Assembly: GCF_900111015.1 (NCBI RefSeq)
Contig: NZ_FOFS01000013.1
Location: forward strand, 118,837-182,836
DNA from: Solimonas aquatica
GTDB taxonomy: Bacteria; Pseudomonadota; Gammaproteobacteria; Nevskiales; Nevskiaceae
DNA: 64,000 nucleotides
Reading direction: 5' to 3'
Shown here: one piece after another, positions 1 to 11,519 of the stretch
Position numbering within the stretch: position 1 is the stretch's first letter
Layout: every line of letters starts with the position of its first letter
Translations under genes and position numbers: made by a program
The notes under the pieces: model-generated
What the model saw: the letters and a program-made list of their open reading frames with translations, nothing else
Database searches by the model: none
What the model was told of the DNA's origin: nothing

Positions 1-1
1 A

Positions 2-34
2 GCCCGGATTATGGCGCAAAGGCCCTATCCGGGC
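2..34. repeat. REP-like palindrome at the window edge
   Basis: The arms GCCCGGAT (2-9) and ATCCGGGC (27-34) are perfectly complementary around a 17-base loop. The same CCGGAT...ATCCGG design recurs at 18627-18651 and, degenerate, at 17995-18022, so this looks like a dispersed repetitive extragenic palindrome. It lies just after the pmbA stop codon, where it could also act as a transcript end structure. Confidence 0.6.
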
Positions 35-43
35 AGGCGCGCC

Positions 44-1420
44 TCAATGCCCTGCGATGGTCATCTTCTCGATGAGCACCGAGCCGGTGCGGACATTGGC
101 CAGCGCATCGACATCCTTGCCCACCGCCACCACGCCCTTGAACATCTCGCTCAGATGCCCGGCGATGGTGAGCTCGTCCACGGGATAGGCGATCTCGCCG
201 TTCTCCACCCAGAAGCCGGCCGCGCCGCGCGAGTAATCGCCGGTCACCAGATTGGCGCCGTGGCCCAGCAGCTCGGTGACCACCAGGCCTTCCTTCATCT
301 CGCGCAGCAGCCCGGCGAAGTCCAGATCACCGTGACTGACGATGAGGTTGTACACGCCGCCGGCATTGCCGGTGGTCTGCAGGCCGAGCTTGCGCGCCGA
401 ATAGCTGCCCAGCAGCCAGCCTTCGAGGCGACCGGCATCGACCAGGGTGCGCTCGCGCGTGGCCACGCCTTCCTGATCCCAGGCGGCGCTGCCGGCGGCG
501 CCGCGCAGATAAGGCTGCTGACGCAGGCTGACATGCGGCGCGAACACCGGCTGGCCCAGCGCATCGAGCAGGAAGGTGGCCTTGCGATACAGCGCGCTGC
601 CGGAAATCGCGCCGATGAAATGACTCCAGAAACCGCGCGCGATTTCCGGCGGCAGCAGCACCGGCGCGCTGCGCGTGGACAGCTTGCGCGCGTTCAGACG
701 CGCCACCGCGCGCTCGCCGGCCTTGCGGCCGATGGCCTCGGGCGCGAGCAGGCGGCTGGCGTCGCGGGCATTGCTGTACCAGTAGTCGCGCTGCAGGTCC
801 TCGCCCTCGCCCGCCACCACCGCGCAGCTCAGCGAGTGCTGGCTGCCGCTGCGCGCGGCGAAGAAACCGTGACTGTTGGCATAGGCCGAGACGCCGCGAT
901 GGCTGCTCACGCCGGCGCCTTCGCTGGTCTTGATGCGCGCATCCACGGCAAAGGCCGCGGCCTCGCAGGCGCGCGCCAGATCCACGGCCGCATCCGCACT
1001 CAGATCCCAGGGATGATCCAGATCCAGATCGGGAAACTCGCGCGCCATCAGCTCGGCATCGGCCAGGCCGTTGCAAGGGTCTTCACCGGTGGCGCGGGCG
1101 ATGGCCAGGGCCGCGTCCACGGCGGCGTTCAAGCCTGCATCACTCCAGTCGCCGGTGGTGGCGCTGCCCTTGCGATGCCCCAGATACACGGTGAGGCCGA
1201 AGTCGCGGTCCTGCTGGAACTCCAGGCTCTCGATCTCGTTCTGACGCACGCTGACATTGAAACCGCGCGAGGCGGAGAGCGAAGCCTCGGCGGCACTGGC
1301 GCCGCCCTGGCGCGCCCGCGCCAGCGCGTGTTCGATGCGCTCGCGCAGCAGTGCAGGCTCGGGTAGCGGCGCTTCGCGGGTCTTGAGTTCGGCGTTCATC
1401 GTCTCGTGCTGTTCTGTCAT
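44..1420 (-). CDS. pmbA: PmbA/TldE-family metalloprotease subunit
   Basis: The 458-residue product matches the PmbA (TldE) half of the TldD/TldE protease, which in enterobacteria matures microcin B17 and degrades the CcdA antitoxin; it is cytoplasmic. Length agrees with the usual ~450 residues, and the C-terminal block with GAAGFWVENGEI and the closing IEKMTIAGH is characteristic. ATG 1420 was chosen because upstream codons fall in the structured repeat that begins 17 bp away. ATG 1399 is an alternative with a slightly better purine stretch ahead of it. The partner tldD is not in the window. Transcription probably starts in or beyond the repeat at 1438-1715. Confidence 0.93.
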   Translation of the reverse strand: MTEQHETMNAELKTREAPLPEPALLRERIEHALARARQGGASAAEASLSASRGFNVSVRQNEIESLEFQQDRDFGLTVYLGHRKGSATTGDWSDAGLNAAVDAALAIARATGEDPCNGLADAELMAREFPDLDLDHPWDLSADAAVDLARACEAAAFAVDARIKTSEGAGVSSHRGVSAYANSHGFFAARSGSQHSLSCAVVAGEGEDLQRDYWYSNARDASRLLAPEAIGRKAGERAVARLNARKLSTRSAPVLLPPEIARGFWSHFIGAISGSALYRKATFLLDALGQPVFAPHVSLRQQPYLRGAAGSAAWDQEGVATRERTLVDAGRLEGWLLGSYSARKLGLQTTGNAGGVYNLIVSHGDLDFAGLLREMKEGLVVTELLGHGANLVTGDYSRGAAGFWVENGEIAYPVDELTIAGHLSEMFKGVVAVGKDVDALANVRTGSVLIEKMTIAGH

Positions 1421-1437
1421 GTCTATCGAGGGTCTGC

Positions 1438-1712
1438 TGACATTCACTTTACCCGCTGCGACGGAGGTCGTTTTGCCGCAGGGCAAGGCGGCAGACGCGC
1501 CGCGTGGTGGTTCCAAGCCCGCGGCTGCCAACGCCGCACTGCGGCCCCAGTAGTCCACCTGGGGCCCCGTCCCTTCGGGTTGCGCCGCAAATCACGCCAT
1601 GCGGCGTTGTGAAACTTGGCTTTGGCCCCGTCAATCGCTTTTGGGCCAAAGCCTGCGTTTCGCGCCTTGCCTGGCGTGATTTGCGGCAGCAACGCAGTGG
1701 GCAAAGTAAATG

Positions 1713-1715
<3 letters not shown>
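1438..1715. repeat. 278-bp structured repeat, copy 1
   Basis: This is a non-coding element shared with 33631-33908, in the same orientation. The outermost arms TGACATTCACTTTACCC (1438-1454) and GGGCAAAGTAAATGTCA (1699-1715) pair at 15 of 17 positions. The right half holds a nested hairpin: 16-bp perfect arms 1584-1599/1672-1687 enclose 11-bp perfect arms 1618-1628/1643-1653. The left half has a shorter stem (GCCGCAG/CTGCGGC) and a local GGCCCCAG/CTGGGGCC hairpin. The right end includes the murU stop codon (1713-1715), and the left end is 17 bp from the pmbA start. Arm differences from copy 2 are compensatory. I do not recognise a named family. Confidence 0.85.
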
Positions 1716-3412
<1,697 letters not shown>

Positions 3413-3530
3413 GGAAAATTCGTCGTCATGATCTTGCGAGGACGCCAGCCACGCGGGGCCGGCCCGGCGGCAAGCTTAACTGAAGCGCGGATGTGCCGCC
3501 GTTGCACTGTCGGCGAGCCTGCGCCGATAC

Positions 3531-5786
3531 TTGCGTCTTTCGCTCCACCCCCAGCCCTTCACCGCTTTGTCTTCCCTGCGACTGCTGCCACTGGCTTGTC
3601 CCGCGCTTGCGCTCCTGCTGGCGTCGACGGCGCTTGCGCAAAACACCCTGCCCACGCTGGGGCAGTACGGCAAGCGGCCGGAGGAAAAGATCAACGCCTC
3701 CTGCGCGCAGCTCAGTGATTCGCTGCCGCCGCTCACCGCCAGCGGCGATGACAAGGTTACGCTCACCGCCGACCAGGTGGACCTGTCGCAGGATGGCCTG
3801 TCCAAGCTGCTGGGCGCGGTGAAGCTGCGCCGCGGCCTCACCGAGGTCAGCGCCAACCAGATCGACTACGACAACAACCGCGAAGTCGCGATCATCAACA
3901 GCGAGTCGCTGTTTCGCAGCGAGATCCTGCTGGTGGATTCGCAGCAGGCGGAAATCAGCTTCGCCGACAAGAGCGGACTGTTCAAGGACAATGCCTTCAC
4001 CCTGCTCTCGCATCCGGCGCGCGGCAATTCCCGGCGTCTGTGGCTGAGCGCGGACAAGACCGCGCGCCTTGCCGATGCGCGCTTCACCAGCTGCGCCCCC
4101 GGCAACGACAGCTGGTATCTGGAAGCCAGCCGCATCGACATCGACCAGGACAAGGGCGTGGGCACCGCACGCAACGCGCAGCTGCGCTTCCAGGACGTGC
4201 CGATCTTCTACTCGCCCTGGCTGCAGTTCCCGGTGGACGATGCGCGCCACAGCGGCATGCTGTTTCCGGTGATCGCCGACACCAAGCGCACCGGCATCGA
4301 CATCCGCACCCCGCTGTATCTGAATCTGGCGCCCAATTACGACCTGACGCTGACCCCGCGCTTCATGTCCGACCGTGGCCTGGCGCTGAACAGCGCCGGT
4401 CGCTATCTGTTTCCGCGCGCCGAGGGCGATCTGGGCTATCAGGTCCTGAACCACGACCGCGCCACCGACAGCCGCCGCGACTATCTCTACTGGAATCACG
4501 AGGAGCTGATCAGCCGGCGCCTGGCCCTGGAAACGCATTACGCCAACGTCAGCGATCCCACGTATTTCGAAGACCTGGGCGGCACCATCGACCTGAGTTC
4601 GATCTCGTATCTGGAGCGCAGCGCCAGGCTCACCTATCAGGCCCCGGCCTCGTATTCGATCCAGGCCCTGGTGCAGGACTACCAGAAGATCGCCAGCAAT
4701 CTGGTGGCCGGCGAGGAACCGTACCGGCGTCTGCCGCAGCTCGTCTTCAACGCGCAGACCCGCAACAGCTACTACCACACGCGCGCCGGCTTCATCGGCG
4801 AGTTCAGCAATTTCACCCGCTCCAACTCCGTACAGGGTCTGCGCTACGACCTGGACCCGTACCTGAAGATGGAGCGCGACTCGGTGGCCTGGTACAGCAA
4901 GACCCAGCTCGATTACCGCTACACCGGCTATGCGCTGCACGACGCCACGGCCGGACAGCCGCAGAGCCCCAGCCGCACCCTGCCGGTGCTCAGCACCGAA
5001 TACGGCCTGCGCTTCGAGCGCCAGCTCGCCGACGGCACGCCGCAGACCCTGCAGCCGCAGTTCTTCTATCTCTACGTGCCGTACCGCGACCAGAGCGAGC
5101 TGCCGGTGTTCGACAGCGGCGAGCCGGACTTCGACATCACGCAGCTGTTCGCGCGCAACCGCTTTTCCGGACTGGACCGCATTTCCGACGCCAACGAATT
5201 CGCGCTCGCCCTGACCGGCCGCCAGCTGGACATGAGCGACGGCAGCGTCAAGGCGGCAGTGACCCTGGGCCAGCTGTACCGCATCAGCGCGCCGCGCGTG
5301 AGCCTGCCCGGTGAATCGCCGCCCGACAGCGGCGCCACCGACTTCGTCGGCGGTCTGGACTACAAGCTTTCCGAGCACTGGGGCACGCGCCTGCAGACGC
5401 AGTGGTCGCCGGCCGATGCACGCTTCAGCCGCAATGCCGCAGCCCTGCGCTACACCGGCGACGGCAAGCAGCTGTTCCAGGCGACCTACCGGTATCGCAG
5501 CGGCAGCTTCGAGCAGACCGACCTGCTGGCGATCACGCCGCTGGCCTATGGCTTCAGCTTCTCCGGCCGCTGGCGCTACTCGCTGCGCGACCGCCAGAGC
5601 CTGGACACCTACTCCGCCCTGCGCTTCGACACCTGCTGCTGGGCCGTCGATTTTGCGTTCCGCCGCCACATCGTCGACTCCCAGGGCAATTTCGATAACG
5701 GCTACTACATCCAGCTCGAACTCAAGGGACTCGGCCAGCTCGGCTCGGGCTTCCCGAACCTTCGCGTCGACAACGATGTCTACTAA
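3531..5786 (+). CDS. lptD: LPS-assembly outer-membrane protein LptD
   Basis: The 751-residue product has a signal peptide (about residues 1-36, ending ALA-QN), a periplasmic OstA-like domain, then a long beta-barrel. LptD with LptE inserts lipopolysaccharide into the outer leaflet. Four cysteines match the disulfide framework of E. coli LptD: C58, C188 and the adjacent pair C702-C703. The only full-length start is TTG 3531, with TTG 3567 as an in-frame alternative that would shorten the signal peptide. No strong ribosome-binding site was seen for either. It heads the lptD-surA-pdxA-rsmA group. Confidence 0.95.
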   Translation: MRLSLHPQPFTALSSLRLLPLACPALALLLASTALAQNTLPTLGQYGKRPEEKINASCAQLSDSLPPLTASGDDKVTLTADQVDLSQDGLSKLLGAVKLRRGLTEVSANQIDYDNNREVAIINSESLFRSEILLVDSQQAEISFADKSGLFKDNAFTLLSHPARGNSRRLWLSADKTARLADARFTSCAPGNDSWYLEASRIDIDQDKGVGTARNAQLRFQDVPIFYSPWLQFPVDDARHSGMLFPVIADTKRTGIDIRTPLYLNLAPNYDLTLTPRFMSDRGLALNSAGRYLFPRAEGDLGYQVLNHDRATDSRRDYLYWNHEELISRRLALETHYANVSDPTYFEDLGGTIDLSSISYLERSARLTYQAPASYSIQALVQDYQKIASNLVAGEEPYRRLPQLVFNAQTRNSYYHTRAGFIGEFSNFTRSNSVQGLRYDLDPYLKMERDSVAWYSKTQLDYRYTGYALHDATAGQPQSPSRTLPVLSTEYGLRFERQLADGTPQTLQPQFFYLYVPYRDQSELPVFDSGEPDFDITQLFARNRFSGLDRISDANEFALALTGRQLDMSDGSVKAAVTLGQLYRISAPRVSLPGESPPDSGATDFVGGLDYKLSEHWGTRLQTQWSPADARFSRNAAALRYTGDGKQLFQATYRYRSGSFEQTDLLAITPLAYGFSFSGRWRYSLRDRQSLDTYSALRFDTCCWAVDFAFRRHIVDSQGNFDNGYYIQLELKGLGQLGSGFPNLRVDNDVY

Positions 5787-5849
5787 GCCACCCGCCTTGC
5801 GCCATAATCCGCGCCTTTCCTGCCAGCCTTAACCCGGACTCACAAGCCT

Positions 5850-7184
5850 ATGATCCCGCTGCCGCGCCTGCCGTCCCGCCGCATCCTGGCCGCGCTGCTG
5901 ATGCTGCTCGCCCCCTGTCTGGCCCTGGCCGCCGCCGCGCCCCTGGATCGCATCCTGGTGGTGGTCAACGACGGCGTGATTCTGCAGAGCGAGCTCGACG
6001 ATGCCATGGCCAGTGCCCGCGAGCAGATCAGCCAGCGTGGCCTGGGCGCGCCGCCCGAGGCCGTGCTGCGCCAGCAGGTGCTGGAGCGCCTCATCCAGCA
6101 GCGCGTGCAGACCCAGCGCGCCCAGCAGGCCGGCATCCGCATCGACGACCGCGAACTCAACGAGGTGCTGACCCAGATCGCCAAGCAGAACGGCCTGTCG
6201 CTGTCCGGCTTTGCCGAGACCGTGCGCAAGAACGGCATGGACTATCTGGCGGTGCGCGAACAGATTCGTGACGAAGTCACCATCCAGCGCCTGCGCAGCA
6301 AGGAAGTGGACAGCCATGTGGTGGTCACCGACCAGGACGTGGAAGGCTTCCTCAAATCCGAGGGCGGCAGCGGCAACAGCGAATACCGCCTCTCCGACAT
6401 CCTGATCGCAGTGCCCGACGGCGCCAACCAGAGCCAGCGCGATCAGCTGCGCAAGAAAACCGAGGCGCTGATCAAGCGCGCCCGCGCCGGCGAAGACTTC
6501 GCGCAGCTGGCCATCGCCAACTCCAACGGCCAGCAGGCCCTGCAGGGCGGCGATCTGGACTGGCGCAAGGGCAGTGATCTGCCGGTGGCCTTCGCGCAGG
6601 CCGCCGCCAGACTGAAGAAGGGTGAGGTCAGCGACATCATCGAAACCGGCAGCGGTTATCACATCCTCAAGCTCGCCGACAGCCGCGGCGGCGAGCAGCG
6701 CAAGACCGTCACCGAAACCCACGCCCGCCACATCCTCATTCAGAGCAATGCGATCCGCGACGACGAGCAGTCGCGCCTGTTCGCGCGCGATCTGTATTCC
6801 CGCCTGCAGGCCGGCGAGGACTTCAACAAGCTCGCCAAGGAATTCTCCGACGACCCCGGCTCCAAGAACAGCGGCGGCGATCTGGGCTTCCAGCCGCCCG
6901 GCGTGTTCGTGCCGGAATTCCAGGCGCGCCTGGACGAACTCAAGCCCGGCGAAATCTCGCAGCCCTTCCACACCCAGTTCGGCTGGCATGTGGCCGGCGT
7001 GATCGAGCGCCGCGAGCGCGACGTCACCGACGACCAGCGCCGCGCCCGCGCCCGCACCGCCATCGGCAACCGCAAGGCTGGCGAGGAATACGACGTCTGG
7101 CTGCGCCGTCTGCGCAACGAGGCCTACGTCGAATTCCGCCTGCCCGAAGACGCCGCGGCTGCGGCCAGCGCGCAGAACAGCTAA
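5850..7184 (+). CDS. surA: Periplasmic chaperone/peptidyl-prolyl isomerase SurA
   Basis: The 444-residue protein has a signal peptide (cleavage near ALAAA-AP, about residue 29), the SurA N-terminal domain beginning [13 protein letters not shown], and two parvulin (PPIC) domains at roughly residues 175-275 and 285-390. Both contain the GGDL...F motif (QGGDLDW and SGGDLGF). SurA escorts outer-membrane proteins, including LptD, to the BAM complex, and its position 63 bp downstream of lptD is the conserved gammaproteobacterial order. Confidence 0.96.
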   Translation: MIPLPRLPSRRILAALLMLLAPCLALAAAAPLDRILVVVNDGVILQSELDDAMASAREQISQRGLGAPPEAVLRQQVLERLIQQRVQTQRAQQAGIRIDDRELNEVLTQIAKQNGLSLSGFAETVRKNGMDYLAVREQIRDEVTIQRLRSKEVDSHVVVTDQDVEGFLKSEGGSGNSEYRLSDILIAVPDGANQSQRDQLRKKTEALIKRARAGEDFAQLAIANSNGQQALQGGDLDWRKGSDLPVAFAQAAARLKKGEVSDIIETGSGYHILKLADSRGGEQRKTVTETHARHILIQSNAIRDDEQSRLFARDLYSRLQAGEDFNKLAKEFSDDPGSKNSGGDLGFQPPGVFVPEFQARLDELKPGEISQPFHTQFGWHVAGVIERRERDVTDDQRRARARTAIGNRKAGEEYDVWLRRLRNEAYVEFRLPEDAAAAASAQNS

Positions 7185-7210
7185 GGCGGCCAGGAGCCGG
7201 GCGGCCGCCG

Positions 7211-8206
7211 ATGAGCACGCCGCGCATTCTGATCACCCCGGGCGAGCCCGCCGGCATCGGGCCGGACCTGCTCTGCGTGATCGCCCAGCAGGCCTGGCCT
7301 GCAGAGCTGGTGGCGGTGGCCGATGTCGCGCTGCTGCAAGAGCGCGCCGCACAGCTGCAGCTGCCGCTGAAGCTGCTGCCTGCGGATCTCGGCGCCCCGG
7401 CGCAACCGCTGCCGCCGGGCACGCTGCGCGTACTGCCGGTGGCCCTGGCAACGCCGGCGCAGCCGGGACAGCTGGATGTGCGCAACGCCTCTTACGTGCT
7501 GGAAACCCTGCGCCGCGCCACCGACGCCTGCCTGCAGCATCAGGCCCAGGCCCTGGTCACCGGGCCGGTGCAGAAGAGCGTGATCAACGACGCCGGCATC
7601 CCCTTCTCCGGCCACACCGAATTTCTCGCCGAACGCTGCGGCGCGCCCTTGCCGGTGATGATGCTGGCCACCGTGGGCGACAAGCCCTTGCGCGTGGCGC
7701 TGGCCACCACCCATCTGCCGCTGCGCGCGGTGGCCGATGCCTTGAGCCAGCCGCTGCTGCTCGCGGTGCTGCGCATCCTGCATCACGATCTGCAGCAGCA
7801 CTTCGGCATTGCGCAGCCGCGCATCCTGGTCTGCGGCCTGAATCCGCATGCCGGCGAGTCCGGCCATCTGGGCCACGAGGATGAAGCCATCATCGCGCCG
7901 GCCATCGCGCAGGCGCGCGCCGAGGGCATCGCTGCGCAGGGCCCGCTGCCCGCCGATACCTTGTTCACGCCGCGCCACCTGAAGGACGCCGACGCGGTGC
8001 TGTCCATGTTTCACGATCAAGGCCTGCCGGTGCTCAAGTACGCCGGCTTTGGCGAGAGCATCAACATCACCCTCGGCCTGCCCATGCTGCGCACCTCGGT
8101 GGACCACGGCACCGCGCTGGATCTGGCCGGCAGCGGCCAGGCCGATGCCGGCAGCCTGCGCGCCGCGCTGCAGCTGGCGATCACGCTGAGCACGAAAAGC
8201 ACATGA
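7211..8206 (+). CDS. pdxA: 4-hydroxythreonine-4-phosphate dehydrogenase
   Basis: The 331-residue PdxA catalyses an NAD-dependent oxidation/decarboxylation in pyridoxal-5'-phosphate synthesis. The start [13 protein letters not shown] is diagnostic, and metal-ligand segments are present in [18 protein letters not shown] and [11 protein letters not shown]. Its length equals the family norm (~330). The stop codon overlaps the rsmA start by 4 bp, so the two are coupled as in E. coli. Confidence 0.97.
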   Translation: MSTPRILITPGEPAGIGPDLLCVIAQQAWPAELVAVADVALLQERAAQLQLPLKLLPADLGAPAQPLPPGTLRVLPVALATPAQPGQLDVRNASYVLETLRRATDACLQHQAQALVTGPVQKSVINDAGIPFSGHTEFLAERCGAPLPVMMLATVGDKPLRVALATTHLPLRAVADALSQPLLLAVLRILHHDLQQHFGIAQPRILVCGLNPHAGESGHLGHEDEAIIAPAIAQARAEGIAAQGPLPADTLFTPRHLKDADAVLSMFHDQGLPVLKYAGFGESINITLGLPMLRTSVDHGTALDLAGSGQADAGSLRAALQLAITLSTKST

Positions 8207-8991
8207 GCGAGCATCAGGCCAAGAAGCGCTTCGGCCAGAACTTCCTGCACGACCCGCAGGTGATCGAGCGCATCATCCGCAGCATCAATCCACAGCCCGA
8301 GGACGTGCTGGTGGAGATCGGCCCGGGCCTGGGCGCGCTCACCGCGCCGCTGCTGGCGAAAACCGGCGGGCTGCAGGTGGTGGAGATCGATCGCGACGTG
8401 ATTCCGCGGCTGCGCGAGGCCTGCGCGCACAGCGACAAGCTGCACATCCTGCAGGCCGACGCGCTGCGCGTGGACTATGCGCAGTTCGCGCAGCCCGGCA
8501 AGCGTCTGCGCCTGGTCGGCAACCTGCCCTACAACATCTCCACGCCGCTGCTGTTTCATCTGCTGGAGCAGAGCGCGGTGATTCATGACATGCACTTCAT
8601 GCTGCAGAAGGAAGTGGTGGAGCGCATGGTGGCGCTGCCCGGCGAGGACGCTTACGGGCGTCTGAGCGTGGCCCTGGCCGCGCGCTGCGAAGTGGCGTAT
8701 CTGTTCAAGGTCGGCCCCGGCGCCTTCAAGCCGGCACCGAAGGTGGACTCGGCCATCGTGCGCCTGATTCCGCGCGCGCCGGATTTCGAGATCGCCGACC
8801 AGAGACAGTTCGACCGCGTGATCACGCAAGCCTTCTCGCAGCGGCGCAAGACTCTGGCCAATGCCCTGCGCGGCGTGGCGGATGCGGACACCATCCGCGC
8901 CGCCGGCATCGACCCCGGCATCCGCGCCGAACGCCTGCATGCGCGCGACTTCGCGCGTCTGGCCGCGCTGCTGCCGTCCGCCGGGCATTGA
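8203..8991 (+). CDS. rsmA: 16S rRNA dimethyladenosine transferase
   Basis: The 262-residue KsgA/RsmA dimethylates two adjacent adenines near the 3' end of 16S rRNA. It begins [11 protein letters not shown], has the SAM-binding [11 protein letters not shown] and the catalytic NLPYNIS motif, and ends with the helical domain containing [12 protein letters not shown]. The start ATG overlaps the pdxA stop. Loss of this enzyme gives kasugamycin resistance in E. coli. Confidence 0.97.
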   Translation: MSEHQAKKRFGQNFLHDPQVIERIIRSINPQPEDVLVEIGPGLGALTAPLLAKTGGLQVVEIDRDVIPRLREACAHSDKLHILQADALRVDYAQFAQPGKRLRLVGNLPYNISTPLLFHLLEQSAVIHDMHFMLQKEVVERMVALPGEDAYGRLSVALAARCEVAYLFKVGPGAFKPAPKVDSAIVRLIPRAPDFEIADQRQFDRVITQAFSQRRKTLANALRGVADADTIRAAGIDPGIRAERLHARDFARLAALLPSAGH

Positions 8992-9060
8992 TTTTGCGCA
9001 GTTGACCGCGCGCGCGGGTGGGTGATACTGCCGGCTCGCCCGTACGCATCGGAGTCGATC

Positions 9061-9492
9061 ATGCCGCCCTACCAACACTTGTTGGCCGCCATCGTGTTCG
9101 ACGACGCCGGTCTCGCCGTCCTGGACCGCGCCCACGTTCTGGCCCAGCACTTTGGCGCCCGCCTGAGCCTGCTGCACGTCATCGAGTACACGCCGATCGA
9201 AAGTGGCGAGCTGCTGATGACCACCCCTTATGACGTCACCCAGCAGCTGGAAGAAGAGGCGCGCGGCAAGCTGCTGGCGCTGTGCCGCAAGCAGAACCTG
9301 CCGGAAGACTGCGCGCACGTCAGCACCGGCACGGTGGTGACGCAGATCGAGCAGCTGGTGCAGAAACAGGGCGTGGACCTGGTGATCGTCGGCCACCAGC
9401 CACGCAAAGGTCTGGCCGCCTGGCTCAGCCACACCGAAGACAATCTCGTCCACCGCGCGCCCTGCGATGTACTGGCGCTGCGCCTGCGCTGA
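9061..9492 (+). CDS. UspA-type universal stress protein
   Basis: The 143-residue single-domain Usp protein begins PYQHLLAAIVFDDAG and closes with VGHQPRKGLAAW and APCDVLALRL. The C-terminal loop resembles the non-nucleotide-binding UspA class (E. coli UspA has CGHHQDFW here) rather than the ATP-binding G-2x-G-9x-G class, though this rests on pattern only. ATG 9061 is chosen over an in-frame start 39 bp upstream because GGAG lies at the correct distance. It is 69 bp after rsmA, possibly with its own promoter. Confidence 0.85.
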   Translation: MPPYQHLLAAIVFDDAGLAVLDRAHVLAQHFGARLSLLHVIEYTPIESGELLMTTPYDVTQQLEEEARGKLLALCRKQNLPEDCAHVSTGTVVTQIEQLVQKQGVDLVIVGHQPRKGLAAWLSHTEDNLVHRAPCDVLALRLR

Positions 9493-9522
9493 AAGCACCA
9501 CATCACAGAAAGATAAAGACGC

Positions 9523-9552
9523 AGGGCGGCGCTAGCGCGCCTAACCCGCCCT
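9523..9552. repeat. Intergenic hairpin between usp and the HAD gene
   Basis: The arms AGGGCGG (9523-9529) and CCGCCCT (9546-9552) flank GC-rich loop sequence. It lies between convergent genes and resembles common GTAGGGCGGGTTAG-type intergenic palindromes. It has no T-tract, so a role as a terminator is uncertain. Confidence 0.4.
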
Positions 9553-9615
9553 ACAAAAGCCACAGAAGCCAAGCGACCCCGAAAATGCGGTAACAGCTGC
9601 TAGCTGCTGATGCCC

Positions 9616-10278
9616 TCATGCCCTCGCCGTGCTCAGCCAGCCCGGCAAATCACAGACACCGTCCAACAAGCAATGCGCCCCGGCATCCAGCAGGCGCTCC
9701 GGATGATGCACCCCGCAGAGCACGCCCACCGAACGCATGCCGATGGCACGGGCCATGGCCAGATCGTATTCGGTGTCGCCGATCATCAGCGCCTCCTCGG
9801 GCTGCAGCTGCTCGTCGGCCAGCAGCTCGCGCAGCATCAGCGGATCGGGCTTGGACAGGGTCTCGTCGGCGGTGCGTGAATTGATGATCAAGCCGGCCAG
9901 TTCGCCGTGATGACGCAGGGAACGGTTGAGGCCACGGCGGCTCTTGCCGGTGGCAATCGCCAGACGATAACCCTCGCCGTGCAGGCGCTGCAGGGCCTCC
10001 AGGCTGCCGGGGAACAGCGGCGCCTCGCCGGCGCCCTCGCTGAGCCATTGCGCGCGATAGCTGTCCAGCAAGCCTCGCAAGGCCTTGAGCTCGATGTCCG
10101 GGTACAGCAGCGTCAGCCCTTCATTCAGACCCAGGCCGATCAGCTCCCGGATCGCCTGGTCCGGACGCGGCGGCAGGTTCAGGTCGGTGATCGCGCGCTG
10201 CATGGCGCCGACGATCATCGCGGCGGAATCGGACAGGGTGCCGTCCCAATCAAAGATCAGCAGTTTGACGCGGTGCAT
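9616..10278 (-). CDS. HAD-IA family phosphatase (phosphoglycolate-phosphatase-like)
   Basis: The 220-residue HAD hydrolase has motif I DWDGTLSDS, motif II TGKS, the motif III lysine in SKPDPLML, and motif IV GDTEYDLAMA. The cap between motifs I and II is helical (subfamily IA), like Gph. The substrate cannot be assigned from sequence. It follows rluC by 12 bp on the same strand, and the rluC-HAD pair opposite rne is an arrangement I recall from Pseudomonas. Confidence 0.85.
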   Translation of the reverse strand: MHRVKLLIFDWDGTLSDSAAMIVGAMQRAITDLNLPPRPDQAIRELIGLGLNEGLTLLYPDIELKALRGLLDSYRAQWLSEGAGEAPLFPGSLEALQRLHGEGYRLAIATGKSRRGLNRSLRHHGELAGLIINSRTADETLSKPDPLMLRELLADEQLQPEEALMIGDTEYDLAMARAIGMRSVGVLCGVHHPERLLDAGAHCLLDGVCDLPGWLSTARA

Positions 10279-10290
10279 GGCCTGCCTGGA

Positions 10291-11244
10291 TCAGGAGCGT
10301 ATTTTCGGCAGCCGGCTCAGCACGTCCCGCAGCTCGTCCGGCATCGGCGCATTGACGATCAGCTTGTCGAAAGTGCCGTCGGGCAGCAGCTTCAGGAAGT
10401 GCGAATGCAGGAACATGCGCTTCAGGCCCAGCTCGCGCAGCGGCTTGTTGTCCGTGCGCTCACCGTATTTCTGGTCGCCGGCCACCGGATGGCCCAGCGC
10501 CAGGGCATGCACGCGGATCTGGTGGGTACGGCCGGAGAAGATCTGCACCTCGCAGAGCGTGGCGTCGCGGTAGCGCTCCTTGGGCGAGAAGCGCGACTTC
10601 GAGGGTTTGCCGTCTTCTTCGTCGATCTGCACGCGGTGTTGTTCGCCATTGAGGCGATTTTTCACCAAGGCAGCGTCAACGTCGCGATCCTCGCCGCGCC
10701 AGCGCCCGATCAGCAGCGCGAAGTAACGCTTCTCGGTGTCGCCGTACTTGAAGGCGCGCTGCGCGCGCAGCAGGGCCGGACGGTCCTTGGCCAGCAGCAG
10801 CACGCCGCTGGTGTCGCGGTCCAGGCGGTGCGCCAGCTCGATGAACTCGTACTTGTTCCAGGCGCGGATCGCCTCGATCACGCCGTACGGGATGCCGCTG
10901 CCGGCATGCGAGGCCACGCCGGCCGGCTTGTTGATGGCCAGATAGTGCTCATCCTCATGGATGATGGTCGCGCGCAGGCGGTTGAGCATGGCGTCCGGCG
11001 GACGCACCGCCTGCGACTTGTCCACGTCGCGCACCGGCGGGATACGGATCTCGTCACCCTTGGCCAGCTTCCGCTCAGCCTTGACTCTGCCACCGTTGAT
11101 CCGGACCTGACCCGAGCGCAGGAGCTGGTAAACGTGCGATTTCGGCACACCAGGCAATTGTTTTAAAAGAAAATTGTCGATGCGTTGGCCGTCTTCCTTG
11201 GCCCCCACCGACACATATCTGACTTGCGGGCGATCTTGTGTCAA
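10291..11244 (-). CDS. rluC: 23S rRNA pseudouridine synthase RluC
   Basis: The RluA-family enzyme has an N-terminal S4 domain (QRIDNFLLKQL...VYQLLRSGQVRING) and the catalytic HRLDRDTSGVLL motif; RluC modifies three uridines in 23S rRNA. I place the start at TTG 11244 (MTQDRPQVRYVSV, 317 residues) because residues encoded further upstream look non-coding and run into the rne leader. GTG starts a few codons downstream remain possible. It is divergent from rne, the classic arrangement. Confidence 0.9.
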   Translation of the reverse strand: MTQDRPQVRYVSVGAKEDGQRIDNFLLKQLPGVPKSHVYQLLRSGQVRINGGRVKAERKLAKGDEIRIPPVRDVDKSQAVRPPDAMLNRLRATIIHEDEHYLAINKPAGVASHAGSGIPYGVIEAIRAWNKYEFIELAHRLDRDTSGVLLLAKDRPALLRAQRAFKYGDTEKRYFALLIGRWRGEDRDVDAALVKNRLNGEQHRVQIDEEDGKPSKSRFSPKERYRDATLCEVQIFSGRTHQIRVHALALGHPVAGDQKYGERTDNKPLRELGLKRMFLHSHFLKLLPDGTFDKLIVNAPMPDELRDVLSRLPKIRS

Positions 11245-11519
11245 AATAGCCAATCCGTGGGTTAGGGAACGAGTCTTTTCCGTTCCCGAAGCTACGGTTA
11301 CGGAAGACACTTGAGGTGAAGGGCGGATTCGAATTGTACCAGCCCGACACCCACTCCGAACCAATTCCGCGACGATGTCAGAGCGTCGCGGCCCCGATCC
11401 AAACGACACAATGCGCAGCAGCTGCGCCGGGAAAAGCTCCATGACGACCAGCGAACAACACCGCTCTGTCCAAGCTCGAGCGTCCTGCCAGCACGGCTGC
11501 GCCTCAGAGGAATTTGTAC
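11245..11519 (+). promoter_or_regulatory. Shared rluC/rne upstream region, probable rne 5' leader
   Basis: This 275-bp gap separates divergent rluC and rne. It holds a GGGAACG/CGTTCCC stem (11265-11271/11281-11287), a GCGCAG-CAG-CTGCGC hairpin near 11413-11427, and GAGGAA just before the rne start. In E. coli the long rne leader mediates feedback by RNase E on its own mRNA. A similar role here is inference, and no consensus promoter was convincing. Confidence 0.4.
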